Of a stretch of 64,000 bases of DNA, positions 34,094 through 46,690 are shown one piece after another. A program made the translations under genes and the position numbers. The DNA is taken from positions 991,522-1,055,521 of the forward strand of contig VWZS01010874.1 in assembly GCA_013397075.1 (NCBI GenBank), given 5' to 3'. A model generated the notes under the pieces. It was not told the origin of the DNA. It worked only from the letters and a program-made list of their open reading frames with translations, and made no database searches. Within the stretch, counting starts at the first letter, position 1; every line of letters begins with the position of its first letter. This stretch comes from Rhabdornis inornatus. Taxonomy: Eukaryota; Chordata; Aves; Passeriformes; Rhabdornithidae.

Positions 34094-37000
34094 ATTGCTT
34101 CATTTATACCAGTTTCTGCATTATCTATTGAAGCTAACTAGTTCTTTTGGGGGGGAAATTAGGGTGGAGAGGTTTAGCAGGTATAGAGTCTGCAAGAGTT
34201 TTTATAGCAGTTAGGATGCTGAGCACAGGGTTCAGCTAGAGTTGGTCAGGTGCCATTGCAGTGCAAACTGAATACAACCCTGAGCAATTCCAGGTGTGTA
34301 ATCCCATCGCTCCACAGGGTGAGTGGTAGGCTTCATGAGCAGAGGGAAACTGGAACCCGAAAGGACCTGGAAAATACCTGACCAGTGCAATGTTTTCCAC
34401 CGGCTGAGCAGCTGAAAGAAATGAAGAGGGCAGAAAGGCAGGGGGAGACAAAGTACACACCAGAAGGCTGATTTCCTATGCTAAATACTGCCCACCTCAC
34501 TGAACTCTCATTCCTACTGGGATTTGACCTAGTCCTTTGTTCGCTTGATATTTCCCCTGCTACTCCCTTTTTCATACATTTCTGTCCAACTTGCATTACT
34601 TATCATTTGCACACACCTTGAACTTGCTGAAGCTCCACTGAGACAGTTGGCTTCCTCCCACACATCAGAGAACTGAAAAGCAATTGGTACTTGGAAGATA
34701 TTTCCTCCTGAGCTCCTGATGGGAGGATGATTTTCTGTTGTTTGACAAAACACAGTTGGTTTGTAACCTGGAACTCAAACGTAAGACATATTTCAAAAGT
34801 ATTACTGAGATACTAAGAGACCAGAGACAAAGACAGTAGAGCATTAGAAACAGCAGAGTTAGAAAATTTATATTTACTGAAAGTGTAGCTGGCTTTCAGT
34901 TGTTCTGGATACACAGGAATGTGTTCTGCATAAGAGAGGAAATTGAAATTCAAACTGTTCATCTTTAGGTTGCCAACTCAGACTGGGTCAAGATTTATTT
35001 GTTGATAAAATAAATCTAGCTTCCAGAAAGAGACAGAAAGGTATTAGCATCTGTCAGCACTGGAAAACTGTATGAATGATTTGTGAGTGGGGCAATTTAG
35101 AGTGTTTTTTGACTGCACTCTGTTGTTCTTCAGCAGAAAGAACAGAGACTAAATCGCCATTGGTGCTTGCCAAGGACTTTATCAGATCTGGATGGGTCAG
35201 AGACTCATTACTGACTCTGACGCTTGCACCAGAGCCAGGACTGGAGATCTCATAGACCCTCAGTGCCAGCTCTCCCCAGACAGGCAGCAATTCTCACTTC
35301 TGCAAGCTGCCTTCATTTTCAGGCCCTTTCTACCAATGGATTTGGTCAGAGGATCACCCTTACATAAAATAGAGCCAGTCCTTTTGTAGAAGTAAAATAG
35401 TTATTCATAAATGATAGGGCAGAACAGGCTCTTTAGACAAGCTTGGCAAGCTGGACTGTCTCCCACGCAAAACACAATTGCCTGTGTTTTTCACTAACCA
35501 CACCAGAATGCCTTCCTCACCAGATTAATAAGCACATGCTAGTTAAACAGACACCATTCTGAGGCACTGTAGGAAGCAAAAATGTAAAAGCATTTTTTTG
35601 CCAAGCATTTGTTCCAAAAGAAATCTGCTGTTCAATACAGACTGCCTGGTTTTGGCTCTTCTGTTGCCTCTGGAGTGGCTTGGAGGCCTCTTGATGTGTT
35701 TGGTGGAAGGGAGGATGGTTTCTTCAAATGCTGCTGTGGCTGTAGGTCAGTTCATTTATACCCAGAGCCAGGTTGGAAGTGTGTTGGTGTGACATCTTTG
35801 CTACAAAGCCATTCTATGCCTATTTCAACAGCTAATCTGGAAACATCTTGGAGTTGGTGGTGTTGCATAAACTGTAGGACTGAATCTCTTGTCTCACATG
35901 AGCAATGCTGTAGGATGGGAGACTGGATTTCAATAACAGCAGAGAGTGAAATGGCTCCCTGTCTTCCCCTCTCTGGAGGGGGTGCAGCTGCTTGGACTTG
36001 TAGCTGTAATCCTGTCCTGAGACAGGAATGTGTGTTACAGCAGCCTGGCCTAATAGAGGGGTTAGTGCCCCCTTTACAGCATTCCCTTTTCCCTTCCTTC
36101 ATCCTGCACCTGCAGCTGTAAATTCCTGCTTCAGTGAAGAACTGTCAAGATTAGAACCTTTGTTTAAGGCACACATGCCCAAATCTTTTCTTTGGAAAGT
36201 GGAGCACCTGAAAGGTCATCTTCAAAAGGGTAGTTGTTTTGTGTTTGTTTTATAACATCACCTAGAGGTATTTCCTAATTTACAGCATATTAAAACCCAG
36301 GGAAAGGAGGGGAGGGACAGAAGGCAGGTAAGGACAGTCTTCAGCTTGCCCCCAACATGAGTGATCATTCAGGATGAATTTTCCAGAGCCCATCTCTGAG
36401 TTGCTCTGACTCATGTAGTGCTCTTCAGGATGCCCCTGCCCCATCTCTCCCAGTCTTGTACCTTGGCAAAAACCAAACTGTGTGGCCAAGAAATCTCCCA
36501 GCCACCACAAGGATGCCTGGCTGGGTTTTTAGAGCTGCCACAAGGTGGTGAGGTGCTACAGCTTCCCAACCAAGCAGCAGTAATTTGTTTTGGCTTAGGT
36601 TTGATTATTTTTTCCTTAAGGAACCAAAAATTAGTGGCAGTGTAACCACTGAAACAAACCCAAAACTTGGTTTTACTCAGAAACTTGCCACTGAATGCTT
36701 TAGTTCACATCATTATATTTTTGGCAATTCTATAAACAAAAGTAAACCTTAAAAAGACATGTATGTGACACAGGACTACAGTTAGTCTAAAAACTTTTAC
36801 AGTAGGCACAGAAGTGTTTTGATTGTCATGCATCTGTATATAAATAAAAGGTCTGAATCTTTGTAGGGAGTGTCCAAAAATTAGTTTATTACAGGTTTTG
36901 GGGTTTTTGAAATTGTTCTGTGGCTCTCTAATTGAGGACAGCCTTCCCTAAAGACAAGTGCACATACACCACCCATCAGCCCAATCTTTTCCAGTGCCTG

Positions 37001-39570
37001 AAGCCTTTGGCATTATGTTTGAGATCATTCACTGAACGGTTTAAAAACTGTTTTTTGTCAGTTTTCAGTGGCACTTAGCATCAGCACATCCCACTGGTAT
37101 CAACACCTCGGGATTCAGGCCTTAAATGAAAATAACTAAGGAAAGAAACACTTTCTCTTCAGTTTCCTTATTTGAAGTGTAAAATTTTTAACATCAAAGC
37201 CAGCCTATTCTGTGTGAACTCCTCTACGACATTTTGGCTCATGAATGCAAAAGCAGAGGATTATTACTCTATTTTTTCAAGTATCTTGGCTGGATTTCTG
37301 CACATCTCCTATAAGTGGCTTTTACTGCAGAACAGTCTGATCTCTTTTCTGGCACCTTTTCTGTAAAGCTTCATCAAGTGCTGCCATTCACAGCCTGGAT
37401 TGGTTCAGAACTTTGCCTGTGGAGGTGTGGGAGCGGCAGGAGACGCATCCTCAGGGTATGTGAGGACTCCAGCTGTTGGATCCCAGAAATCTGGGGTTTT
37501 TGAGCTTTCTGTGCTTTCTAGCACTGACCCCCTGGAGAACACTGCTTTTGACCTGAGGCCTTGGAGAAGGCTTCCAAATTTGAGTGCTGAAGTTAAAATC
37601 ATAGGTGTGTAGTTAAATAGAAGTGTGTGCTTTCACATGGTGAAGGGTTTTATATTTGAGGTTTTTATAATACAGTAATAGGTATGTGACAAGATGGAGA
37701 ATTTTGGGTGGTGTCTCTTTCGGTGATCATCTTCCTTCTTTTTCATGGTTTCAGGCAGTAGTTTCTGGTTGGTCAGTCAGTGTCACACTGAGGGTCACAG
37801 GAAGTTGGTTATTGGGTTAAAAGTATAAATAATATAGGTGTTATTTATCTATTGGACTGTTTAGCTTTAAGAGACCTTGTAGCAGCTGGATCTCTCTCCA
37901 TTTTGCTCACTTCTAGCCAGTGGGAAGTGTTGCTGAGCTTGCTGTACTTTTAATAAGATTTAATAAACAACCAAGCCTGAACACGAGAAAATCAGTTTCC
38001 TTCGTGTGTTTTTTAATCCTGGCTCTGAGTGAAGACAGAAAGGGCTCCAGACAAACCACTAATCAAGTGGTGCAGAACACCACACCGTTATTACATCCAG
38101 CCATCCTGGTGGGTTGTGCGACACCCAGTACACAGTGACACACACAGGGTGTGGTGGCTGGATGTGTGCTCCCCAGGCTGTGCTGAAACACGGGCTCAGA
38201 AATACTGCTTGGGTCACATTCTGCATATGCATTGTCTCTAAGATAGCCCGATAAGATTTTCATCTTATCAGGAGATGCTTGGTACAGCCAATGCAAATTA
38301 CATACTCATCTTCCTGCAGCAACAAAAGGACAAAATAACAGAATAAAGGACTGGGTGTTTACTTTGGCTTCTAGTGCAAAGTGTAAGTGGCTACCATAGC
38401 AATGTGAAGCAGATTTTAATATTTCTTCTAGTTTAGCAGATAATCAACAATGGCAAACATTGCTGCTTCACATGTAAGGCAGCGTGGGGAGCTGATGAAA
38501 GTAGGAGCTGGAGATATCTTAGGTGATGACAGTGGAAAATGCTGATGTAAACATCCAGCAAGACGCTCCAAATCACTTGAGCCTTACTTAAGGAAGAGCT
38601 TCTCAGTCCCTGCAGAGCAGTGATGTGGCTCAGAGGCCAGAGCTGCAAGTCTGAATGAGGGAGTGAAGTCAAAAATACCCAGCATAAATCAGATCACAAG
38701 CCTCTCATTCAGGGTTCCTCGGCTGAATGTGAGTGTCAGGGAACAACACAAGATGGCTCTGCTGAAGGCTGCAGTGGCACTGCCACATTATTCACATGAG
38801 CTGCTTGCAGAATTTCTTGTCTCCTTTCCACCTTTTATCCTTGGGAATAGTGTTCCTAACGAATCTTTTCTTTTATAAATGTTCATCATTATCTAAATTG
38901 CTTTTTGTCTTTCAGTTATCACTGCCTCTTCTTGTAGGCGGTGTTCATAGGAACTTCTTCCAGGGAGAGAAAAATGATGAGTAACCCTTTGTTTGCCTTT
39001 CCATCTTCTCTTGATTTTAATAAGACATGAAAGGCAAAAATCTGAGACATCTGTTGTTTCTTTCAGCCATTTCCACAGAGACATCAGATAGCATTTCAAG
39101 CACTCAACTGACAAAACAAGTCACCTTGTGAGAACACTCGGATTTATTAGATTGTTTCATTGCACTAGTTTTGTACAATGTAGGAAATAACTTTCTTCTC
39201 TGAGACTCCATTTTTTTTTGCATAAAAGCAGCATTTTCAATAGTTTTAGGGTATTTTATTATACTTATTGTATATTTATTATATATGAGTAATGATATGC
39301 TTGATATTTGGAATGTGAAGGAAGTCAGTTAAAAGTAATGCAATTAAGCCAGTGCATAACTGACTGATCAGACCCAGATATGTGGCTAATGCCTGATTTG
39401 TCATCTATTTTAATTTAAAAACCTTAATGTAGAAAAATAATACAAATCAAAAGCACTGGCAGAGTGAGAATAGAGAAGACACACTGGAGTGTCCTGTAGA
39501 CCAAAAGGCTCCATGGGACCAATCCTTTGTGGGCACACTGCATTCCACTTTCACTGTCTGTGATTCTTGC

Positions 39571-39597
39571 TTTCAAACTCTGGTTTTCAAACTCTGG
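39571..39597. repeat. 13-bp tandem repeat
   Basis: TTTCAAACTCTGG occurs twice, at 39571-39583 and 39585-39597, separated by one T. It is a small local duplication. Confidence 0.9.
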
Positions 39598-40119
39598 AAC
39601 CTGCAGCTTTTTGAAAGGCCATTTAATGCTGAGAAGCCACAGGGCAAACCCCAGCTCCAGCTGACCCATGGCTTGGCCTCACACAAATGTCGTCCTGCAT
39701 GGGCTCCAAGAACAGGGAGTTCTCTTAAATTTTAACATTTTGGGCCAAGTTTAGTGCCAGCAAAACTCCACTGAGGGCAGTTTTTTATCCTTCCTGAGCA
39801 GGCCTTTACAAGCTTCTCAGAATTTCTAGTTCAAGATTCATTACATAATTTCTTTATCTGTTTATAGCACAGCCAGGAGCAGTGCTTGTGTGAGCTGTGG
39901 GAGCTCTGTAAATCAGCAAAATCAAGTGTTGCAAAGGATGTATTTCTCTGCTCCGTGATGATGTACAGTTGGGCAAGTGGCAGAAAGTTTGTGTGATATT
40001 TTTACATAAATAAATTTGCTTACTCCTCGGTCCTTTTACTTCTGCGTCATTGAAGGACTTCCAGAAATTCTGATTTTAGATGGTGAGAATCCTCATGGCA
40101 ACTTTGAGGTTTGTCCGTG

Positions 40120-40720
40120 AATTCTTACAAAGAGACCAATTTTCTGCTGATAGAGCTCCACAGCACACAATAACACCATGGTGATTTTTATCAGCAAAAT
40201 ACCTGGCATAATTATCTTAGTGTAGTAAGTGTGGTCAAGTGGTGTAATGTAATCCAACACCAGCTAAAGAATGCATGTGACAGCTTTGTTTTGCAAGAAG
40301 GGAGTAGAAAGGCTTGTTGGAAGGAGAGCCCAAATGCCTTTTAATTCAGGGAACTAGCATCTGACCCTAATTATGTGGAAAAATGGAGGTAGTGCAAGCA
40401 CCAGAAAAGGGACAAGTCTGCAACAGGAACAAAAGCATCAACTGCTGTTGAAGTGTATGCAAAGTTCAACTGAGAGGGAGAGAGAGACAGACAAAGTGGC
40501 TCCAGTTGCACATAAATACTAGATGGAAGGTGTGCTGAGAAAGCAGGGCAATGGGTTATTTTTCATAAGCTGCAAAATTGCTTAATAAAAGTGAGATGAC
40601 TTGCCCTTTCTGTAGAAATTAATTACGACAGCAACTTTGCAGAGCAGCATAATAAAGATGTAGGCAAAATAACAGTGGCATTGAATTCAAAAGCTATGCA
40701 TAATGAATGGTCTACTAAGA
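40120..40720. promoter_or_regulatory. Candidate conserved non-coding elements (two sub-blocks)
   Basis: Sub-blocks at about 40140-40300 and 40560-40720 are unique and contain GCATAATTATC, AAATTAATTACGAC and GCATAATGAATGG, homeodomain/POU-like words. A purine-rich GAGA patch at 40473-40494 lies between them. There is no coding potential. Evidence is limited to motif content. Confidence 0.25.
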
Positions 40721-41549
40721 TGCTCATGATCAGTACCAAAAGACCTTGAGTGTTGTATAGTAATGTATTTAAGTTCCTAACTAACTGATTCTATTATTTA
40801 GTTGACATGATGTTAGTTGTTTATCAAAGAACAATGTATGAAATAGCACTGTGGGCTCCAGGAATAACTTACCAAGGAATAAGTTTTTATATTCAGTGAC
40901 ACTTCATCAGCTTACAGTGTGCTGTTTCCTAAGATTTCTTGCACCATAAACATCTGTACACACCAAAATCAGATTATGTCCATGTTTCACCATGAAATTA
41001 TGAGGACTGAGATATCTGATCCTATATGGCTAAGTTGTTTTTGTTTTTTTTTTCTTTTTTTAATAGATCATCCCTTCCTCCTAGGGGAAAAAAAAAGACT
41101 TTTTTAATATTGTCATTTACCATCACATAACACCTAGTTGTTTAAAGATTCCTGTACAACCCCTCCTCTTCTTTGCTCTGGCAGCCCAGTTATCCAAATT
41201 GCTGCAGAACAAAGCAAAGAATCCCAGAGGCGCACATAAAAGCCACTGCAACAACAGCCTCCCCAGTGATACTGGTGAAACAGGGTCCCCCAATTCAGGA
41301 AAGGGGTCTAGAAAGTGACTCAATTTCTAACTCTCCAAAAGTGTCGTATTTGTCTTTGACAGGCTGGAGGCATGGGAGATCTCACTAGTGAGCTATTTGT
41401 TATCTCTAAATATGTGTCCTTGCAGGTGTTGGCAGATGTTCACACCTCAGTGGGTGAAATCCACCACCTGTCTGTGCTTGAAGATAGAGAAGGCACCCAT
41501 TTCAACCAAATTATATGAGGTGAGCATCCATAAAGTATGATGAACTGCT

Positions 41550-42120
41550 AGGAAGGGTGAGTAGATTTAATTTGCCTAGTTATATTTTACAGTTGCAAAT
41601 TTAATATCCAGGATTGTCAATTATGGTACAATTAAAGCATTTTAAAATGCCATGATAAATACTTCATCTTCCTCTGATTTATCCCCCAATTAATTTGTGC
41701 CTTTTTGCTGTGCAGAGAGACAGTCATGTTTGCCATCCTAGATGGAGATGACTAGCAAAGATCATGCTAGTGTCTCTAATCAAATGGGTAAAATTTTTCA
41801 AATGAATCTGTATTATCTGAGGTTTTTTTAATCTTTAATCATACTTATACTACAGTTTGAATGTGTGCTGATTAGTTAGTTTCCATCCTAGGGACACAAG
41901 AAGTGCTTATATTTACCCTGATATATTATGCCGGTCATTATTCAGCCCTGATTGGTTTGATGGAAAAATATACATTACCTCAACAAGACAAGCTGCTTAG
42001 TCTTATTCATTGTGTTAATTAGATGCTCAAATAGCTATTGCCATTTCTTTTATTTTTTTTCAGTTTATTGATAGTTGTTTATCTGTGCAGTGATTATGTA
42101 GTTTATTTTATCTTGTCCCC
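41550..42120. promoter_or_regulatory. Candidate developmental enhancer block
   Basis: About 570 bp of unique AT-rich sequence holds several homeodomain-type sites: CCAATTAATTTG near 41687, TTAATTAG at 42015-42022 and TGATTAGTTAG near 41868. It also holds a TCTAATCAAATGGG word (41776) and a CTGATTGGTTTGATGG word (41948). It is free of simple repeats. Its resemblance to conserved enhancers suggests a role in VAX1 regulation; this is untested. Confidence 0.35.
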
Positions 42121-42471
42121 CCACTTCTCATAAAATCTGTCTGCTCTGAAAGTAGTAAACATATGGCTGTAGCTGTGCCCTGAGGGTACACCCAGCCTGC
42201 AGTCACAGCTCTTTCCACCAGGTAGCTCTCCTCAACAGGAGGGTGATGAATCCTCAGAAGTCAATTCAGGCTCTGGAGAGACTGATGGATTGCACTGCTT
42301 CCGAAGGGAATGCCCTTCTCTCCCAGCCAGAGGGGTCCTCTGCTCCCTTCCTTGCTCTTTGTTGTTAGAGATGGTGGGAGTTTATTTATATAAGGCAAGA
42401 CTGCCTTGATATCCATTAAAAGGTCCAAGGAAATTTTATCCCAAAATGAAGAATGGGAATATGCATATGAA
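42121..42471. other. Intergenic, nothing recognised
   Basis: Ordinary unique sequence between the candidate enhancer and the microsatellite. The minus-strand frame across the microsatellite (42261-42524) merely translates the tetranucleotide repeat. Confidence 0.5.
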
Positions 42472-42516
42472 AGATAGATAGACAGACAGACAGACAGATA
42501 GACAGATAGATAGATA
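42472..42516. repeat. Mixed (GATA)n/(GACA)n microsatellite
   Basis: About 45 bp of tetranucleotide units, with GATA blocks flanking a central run of GACA units. It is a typical compound microsatellite, likely length-polymorphic. Confidence 0.95.
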
Positions 42517-43329
42517 ACAACCAAGTCAAATTCCTGACTGTTGTACCTATTTGATAGGGTACCAAAATCTTTACTTCTGTATGCCCAGTTATGAGTGTTG
42601 TTATGCTAAATAGCTAATTTTTGAGAAAAAAAAAATCCTAAGGATTTATAGATAAAGTTCACACTTTACTGTCTCTAGGTGGTCCCAGGACAAAATTGTT
42701 CATACACATGGTAATTGTTTCAAATTTTATTATTCAAAATTTCAAAATTCAAAAATTCTATTATGCTGTGAATTCCTAGGTCTTCACTCTAGATCCTATG
42801 AATTTAGGAGTTATATGACTAATCACTGCAACCAGTGATCCAGTTTGCCGCTCTGATATTTTCAACTTGCCAAGTCCATCATTTGACTACTCACCAAAGT
42901 CCCATCCATGAGGTGAACCATGAAAAAAGTTGAAAAAATTATATGCAAGCAGGTACAACAGCCTGAGTTACACACAAATGTCGGGAACTGATCATTTGCA
43001 TCATGTTCAAGTATTAGTCAGAATAACAGGAGGTGTCCAACATCTCACTAAAATCTATCCCAAAGTAAGACAAAGTTAGAACTTCCAGTATTATTTTCCT
43101 TCTTTTTTTTCCTGTAATTATCTTACTTTATATGATTGATGGCTGCTGTGTAATTGAGAATACCAGACAGATTCTCATCCATTGCAGCTATGAGTTGGTG
43201 GAATCTAGAGGTATGATGAATCCATCTGAACTTTGGCCTCCCAAAGGACTTCAATTATTAGAAATAGAGTTAACTTTTCAGCTATCTCCTAACTTAGAAA
43301 AACATTAGCAACAATTTATTTTTTTTAAG

Positions 43330-43373
43330 TTATTATTATAACTACTACTACTACAATAATAATAATCAATAAT
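43330..43373. repeat. Trinucleotide repeat (ATT)n(ACT)n(AAT)n
   Basis: TTATTATTA, then ACTACTACTACTAC, then AATAATAATAAT run consecutively. It is a compound triplet microsatellite in intergenic sequence. Confidence 0.9.
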
Positions 43374-45439
43374 ACTATTGCAATGACAGCTATCCTATTC
43401 TTGCAACAAGGAGATCCTTGTTTCAAATGCTGACTTTTCAAAGTATTGTAACTGGATGTAAATGTAAGTGAAGAAAAACAAAAATTATGAAGCCCTAGTA
43501 TAGAAATTATGGAAGTGAATTCTTTTGATGTGGACATATTACTCTAACTTGAGTAAATAAATAAAATAATGGAAGAATTGACTTGCTGTCTTTGCAGATA
43601 TCAAAGGGAATTTATGCCCTGTTCTGGCTGCATACAACAGACAGAACATTGTTGGAGAATGAAAATGTCCAGTGCCTTGGCACTGTGAAGGGATAAGCAA
43701 CCCTACAATGACTCTTTTGCAAATCCTGCTATTACACTGCATAAAGGAAATTGGTTTGGAAATGAAAGGGAATGATATGGGCAGTGGGAAGAGCGACTTG
43801 GAATGAGACCTGTGGCTGAAGGGAAGCCAACAAGGCAGCCCAAGAAAGGACACTAAAGAGTAAAACACTGGCAAAACTGCTCTGACTTAAAGTGGGGGCT
43901 ATTCAAAACCAAGGTCATCCCAGAACTCCAAGGACCTAAACAGGATCTCTGTGTTCCTTCAAATGGAGGCATTTATTGATGTGTGGTTTCATTTGTAGCT
44001 TTTACGTTCAGCTTCTGGTTACAGACACAGATTCTGGCAGACTCTTTTCCACTAGGCTGAAAAGCCCTCAAGTACTGAAACTGCCATAACCAAATAATTT
44101 GTTTCCTTTTTGTTCAATTAAAAAGATCAAGGGTTTGAGGTCTCTCGTTGCAAAGCGCTCTCCTCAAACCTTATGCCATTTTTTTCTCTTGTGCTTTGTC
44201 TGTAAAATTTTTGTACCATTTTTTGAAGAATTGGATATAGAAAATTTATTTTGGTCTTGTCAGTGTTACAGAAGAAACTTTTTACCCTGTTGTCAGCACA
44301 CCTCCATTCTTTTGCTGCAGCACCTCACTTACAGCACTTACATAATTACTTGCACTTTGCCTCCCACTTCCTCTACAGAGCCTTCATTTTCCAAGGTCAT
44401 TTCCCAATCTTTGCATACGACTAGGAGCACGAATTCATAACTTTGCATTTGGTACAGTTAAAGGTGTTTTGTGCTGACTAGTTCAAAATAAGCTGACTTG
44501 AACTTGCCTCCTTTGCCTTGTGTGGGGCATTGCCATGCTCCTGAGGCATCAGCACAGCTCATGTGGTTCTCATGGCTTCTTTCCAGGATGCTACATGTGT
44601 CATTAACCACCTGTAGGACAGAAAGGGCTGTAAAGCATCAATGTAGAGTCTCTTCATGTTTTAAAGGTTTACTAGGGAAAAATGGGAAAACTAGAGAATA
44701 CTGTAGGGGAGGAAGGAGGCAGGACGACTGAGCAACTGTTTGTAGTAGGGTCTCTTTCCTTTCACTCTGCTATTTCTAAATAATGTTGCCACATCTGTGT
44801 GTTCTGACCTGCCTGCCCCAGGGTGTTTGCCAAAGAAGGAGGGAGGGAGGTGTATGAACTGTACCTTTGCCCAGGCCAGTCCAGAGATACCTGCTGCTCA
44901 GCTGACTGCTGCTGGAGCTCAGCAAAACACATTAACAGAAACAAACTCTGCATTGCACTTACTCTCAGCCTTGGGGTAAGCTGGGTAAGAACCATTTTAA
45001 TATAGAGATTACCACTGGATCCCCTCCTTTTTCAGAAAGAGATCATCAGAAAATAGCAGAGAGAAGTGTGTTCTTCTGAGGTGAACACAGCAGTTCTCTG
45101 TCAAAGCCCTCTGCCCTAATGTTGTTCCAAAGTTTCCTTAAAGTGCTGGGCACTGGCATGCAATCGTTTTCCTTGCATTCTCAGAAACAGTAATGCAACC
45201 TTCCAGGTGTTTTTTTTTTTTAAACCTTTTAGCTTTCTTTTACCAAGGCACTCAAACAGCCATTTTAGGTCCCCACCACTCCTCTGGGCAAGGGATTCTC
45301 AGTGGAAAGCTGTGCTATACAAGCTGTGCAAAAGGACATATTAAAAATGCAGCAACACATGGGCAGCTGCGTGGGAAGTGGAGCAGAAGGGTTTAATCCC
45401 AGCTCTTGGGGGACTGACACTGTGGGAGACACTGCCTGG
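43374..45439. other. Intergenic, no gene seen
   Basis: No exon or RNA gene was recognised. The plus frame 44099-44440 (113 codons) and the minus frame 43539-43874 (111 codons) resemble no protein I know and have no splice context. A poly-T run lies at about 45211-45222. The CR1 element that follows begins at about 45440. Confidence 0.5.
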
Positions 45440-46209
45440 GATCAGCAGTGGGACCTGGACAGGCTGGATGGATGGGCCAGGACCAACAGCATGAGGTTCA
45501 ACAAGGCCAAGTGCAGAGTCCTGCATGTTGGTCACACCAACCCCTGCAGCAGAACACACTGGGGCAGGCTGGCTGGAAAGCGGCAGGGTGGAAATGGACC
45601 TGGGGATGCTGGACAACAGCCAAGAAGGCATCCTGGTCTGGATCAGGAATAGTGTGGCAGCAGGAGCAGGGAAGAGATTCTTCTCCTATACTCGGCACTG
45701 GTGAGGCCACACCTGATGTACTGTGTCCAGTTCTGGGCTCCTCAAATCAGGAAGGACACTAAGGTGCTGGAGCAAGCCCAAGGAAGGGCAACAAAGCTGG
45801 TGGAGGGTCTGGAGCACATGTCCTATGAGGAGAAGTTGAGGGAGCTGGGGGTGTTCAGCCTGAAGGATGCTCCAGGGAGACCTTCTCACTCTACAATTCC
45901 CTAGAAAGAGGCTGGAGCCAGATGGCGGTCAGGTTCTGCTCCGAGGAAACCAGCAACAGGACAAGGGGCCACAGTCTTAAGTCAAGGGAGATTTAATTTA
46001 GACCTTAGGAATACTTCCTTCACAGAAAAGGCCATTGGACATTGGAATGGGCTGCCCAAGGATGTGGTGGAGCCACCATCCCTGAAGGCGTTCAAGGGAA
46101 GTCTGAACATAGGACTCGGTGCCGTGGCGTGGTTGACATTTATGTGTTCGGTCACAGGTTGGGTTCGATGACCTCGTAAGTCACTTCCAGCCGGACTGAC
46201 CTGTGATTT
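45440..46209 (+). mobile_element. CR1 LINE, 5'-truncated, degenerate reverse-transcriptase C-terminus and 3' end
   Basis: About 770 bp matches the 3' part of avian CR1. The reading frame starts with DLDRLDGWARTNSMRFNKAK, then loses frame. It resumes in another frame with a CVQFWAPQIRKDTKVLEQAQ-type segment and MSYEEKLRELGVFSL, which are hallmarks of the CR1 ORF2 C-terminus. The nucleotide 3' region has CACAGAAAAGGCCATTGGAC, GGCTGCCCAAGGATGTGGTGG and a CTGTGATTTTG end. Frameshifts and small internal deletions (near 45615 and 45870) show that it is dead. It lies in the same orientation as SHTN1 and stops exactly where the CpG island starts. Confidence 0.92.
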
Positions 46210-46380
46210 TGTCCGCAGCCAGGCGGCTCGGGCGAGGCCGGGGCCGTGTCCCGCTCCGAGCGCCACCCGCCCTGCGGAGTCGCCTGCGGGCCGGGGCCGC
46301 CGTGCCCGCACCCGCGCCCGAACCCGCGCCAGCACCCGCACATGCTCACTGGGGCGCCGCGGGAGTCTGGGCATGTGCAG

Positions 46381-46381
46381 N
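46381..46381. other. Single undetermined base in the CpG island
   Basis: A lone n follows a CATGTGCAG word and joins very GC-rich sequence to an AT-richer stretch. As at 2628, it may mask a collapsed gap. The missing SHTN1 first coding exon could lie in such a gap. Confidence 0.45.
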
Positions 46382-46669
46382 CTTGCTCTGCCCATGCAGA
46401 GGGAAATAATAAAAGCCTTAATGAAATAAAGCAAGGGAGTGGAAGGTGTTGGCTCTTCCCCATGTGGGCGCCCGCCGCGGCTGCCTCGCCGCCCCGCAGG
46501 TGCCCGCCGTGGCTGAAGATGGGTTGCAGTCGATGATGTTTTGACAGAGTGGCGGTGCGTCGCGGGGGCCGATGGCGGTGGCGGTGGTGCCGCAGCACAT
46601 GGGCCTGGGTGCCTCGGCCCGGCGCTGCCCTGGCGCCTCAGAGCCCGCAGGACCGGACAGCTCCAGCAG

Positions 46670-46690
46670 GGACAGACAGGCTGTCTGTCC
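46670..46690. promoter_or_regulatory. Perfect palindrome of SMAD-type CAGAC sites
   Basis: Arms of 10 bp (GGACAGACAG and CTGTCTGTCC) are separated by one G. Each arm contains CAGAC/GTCTG, the SMAD-binding core. It sits in the CpG island upstream of SHTN1. Binding is speculative; the palindrome itself is certain. Confidence 0.4.

Larger units (their letters stand above)
34094..41549. other. Intergenic, mostly no features
   Basis: No exon, RNA gene or clear mobile element was recognised. Long frames at 35609-36121 (+, 170 codons) and 35752-36102 (-) lie over each other and match no protein; they lack splice or promoter context. A 13-bp tandem repeat lies at 39571-39597. Parts of 40120-40720 look like regulatory sequence and are listed separately. 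Confidence 0.5.

Noticed and set aside
35609..36121. 170-codon plus frame, Cys-rich
   Set aside because: No recognised motif arrangement, overlapped by a minus-strand frame of similar length; likely chance.
45301..45904. Possible functional gene from the frames at 45302-45652 and 45701-45904
   Set aside because: Both are frame-shifted pieces of the CR1 reverse-transcriptase C-terminus.
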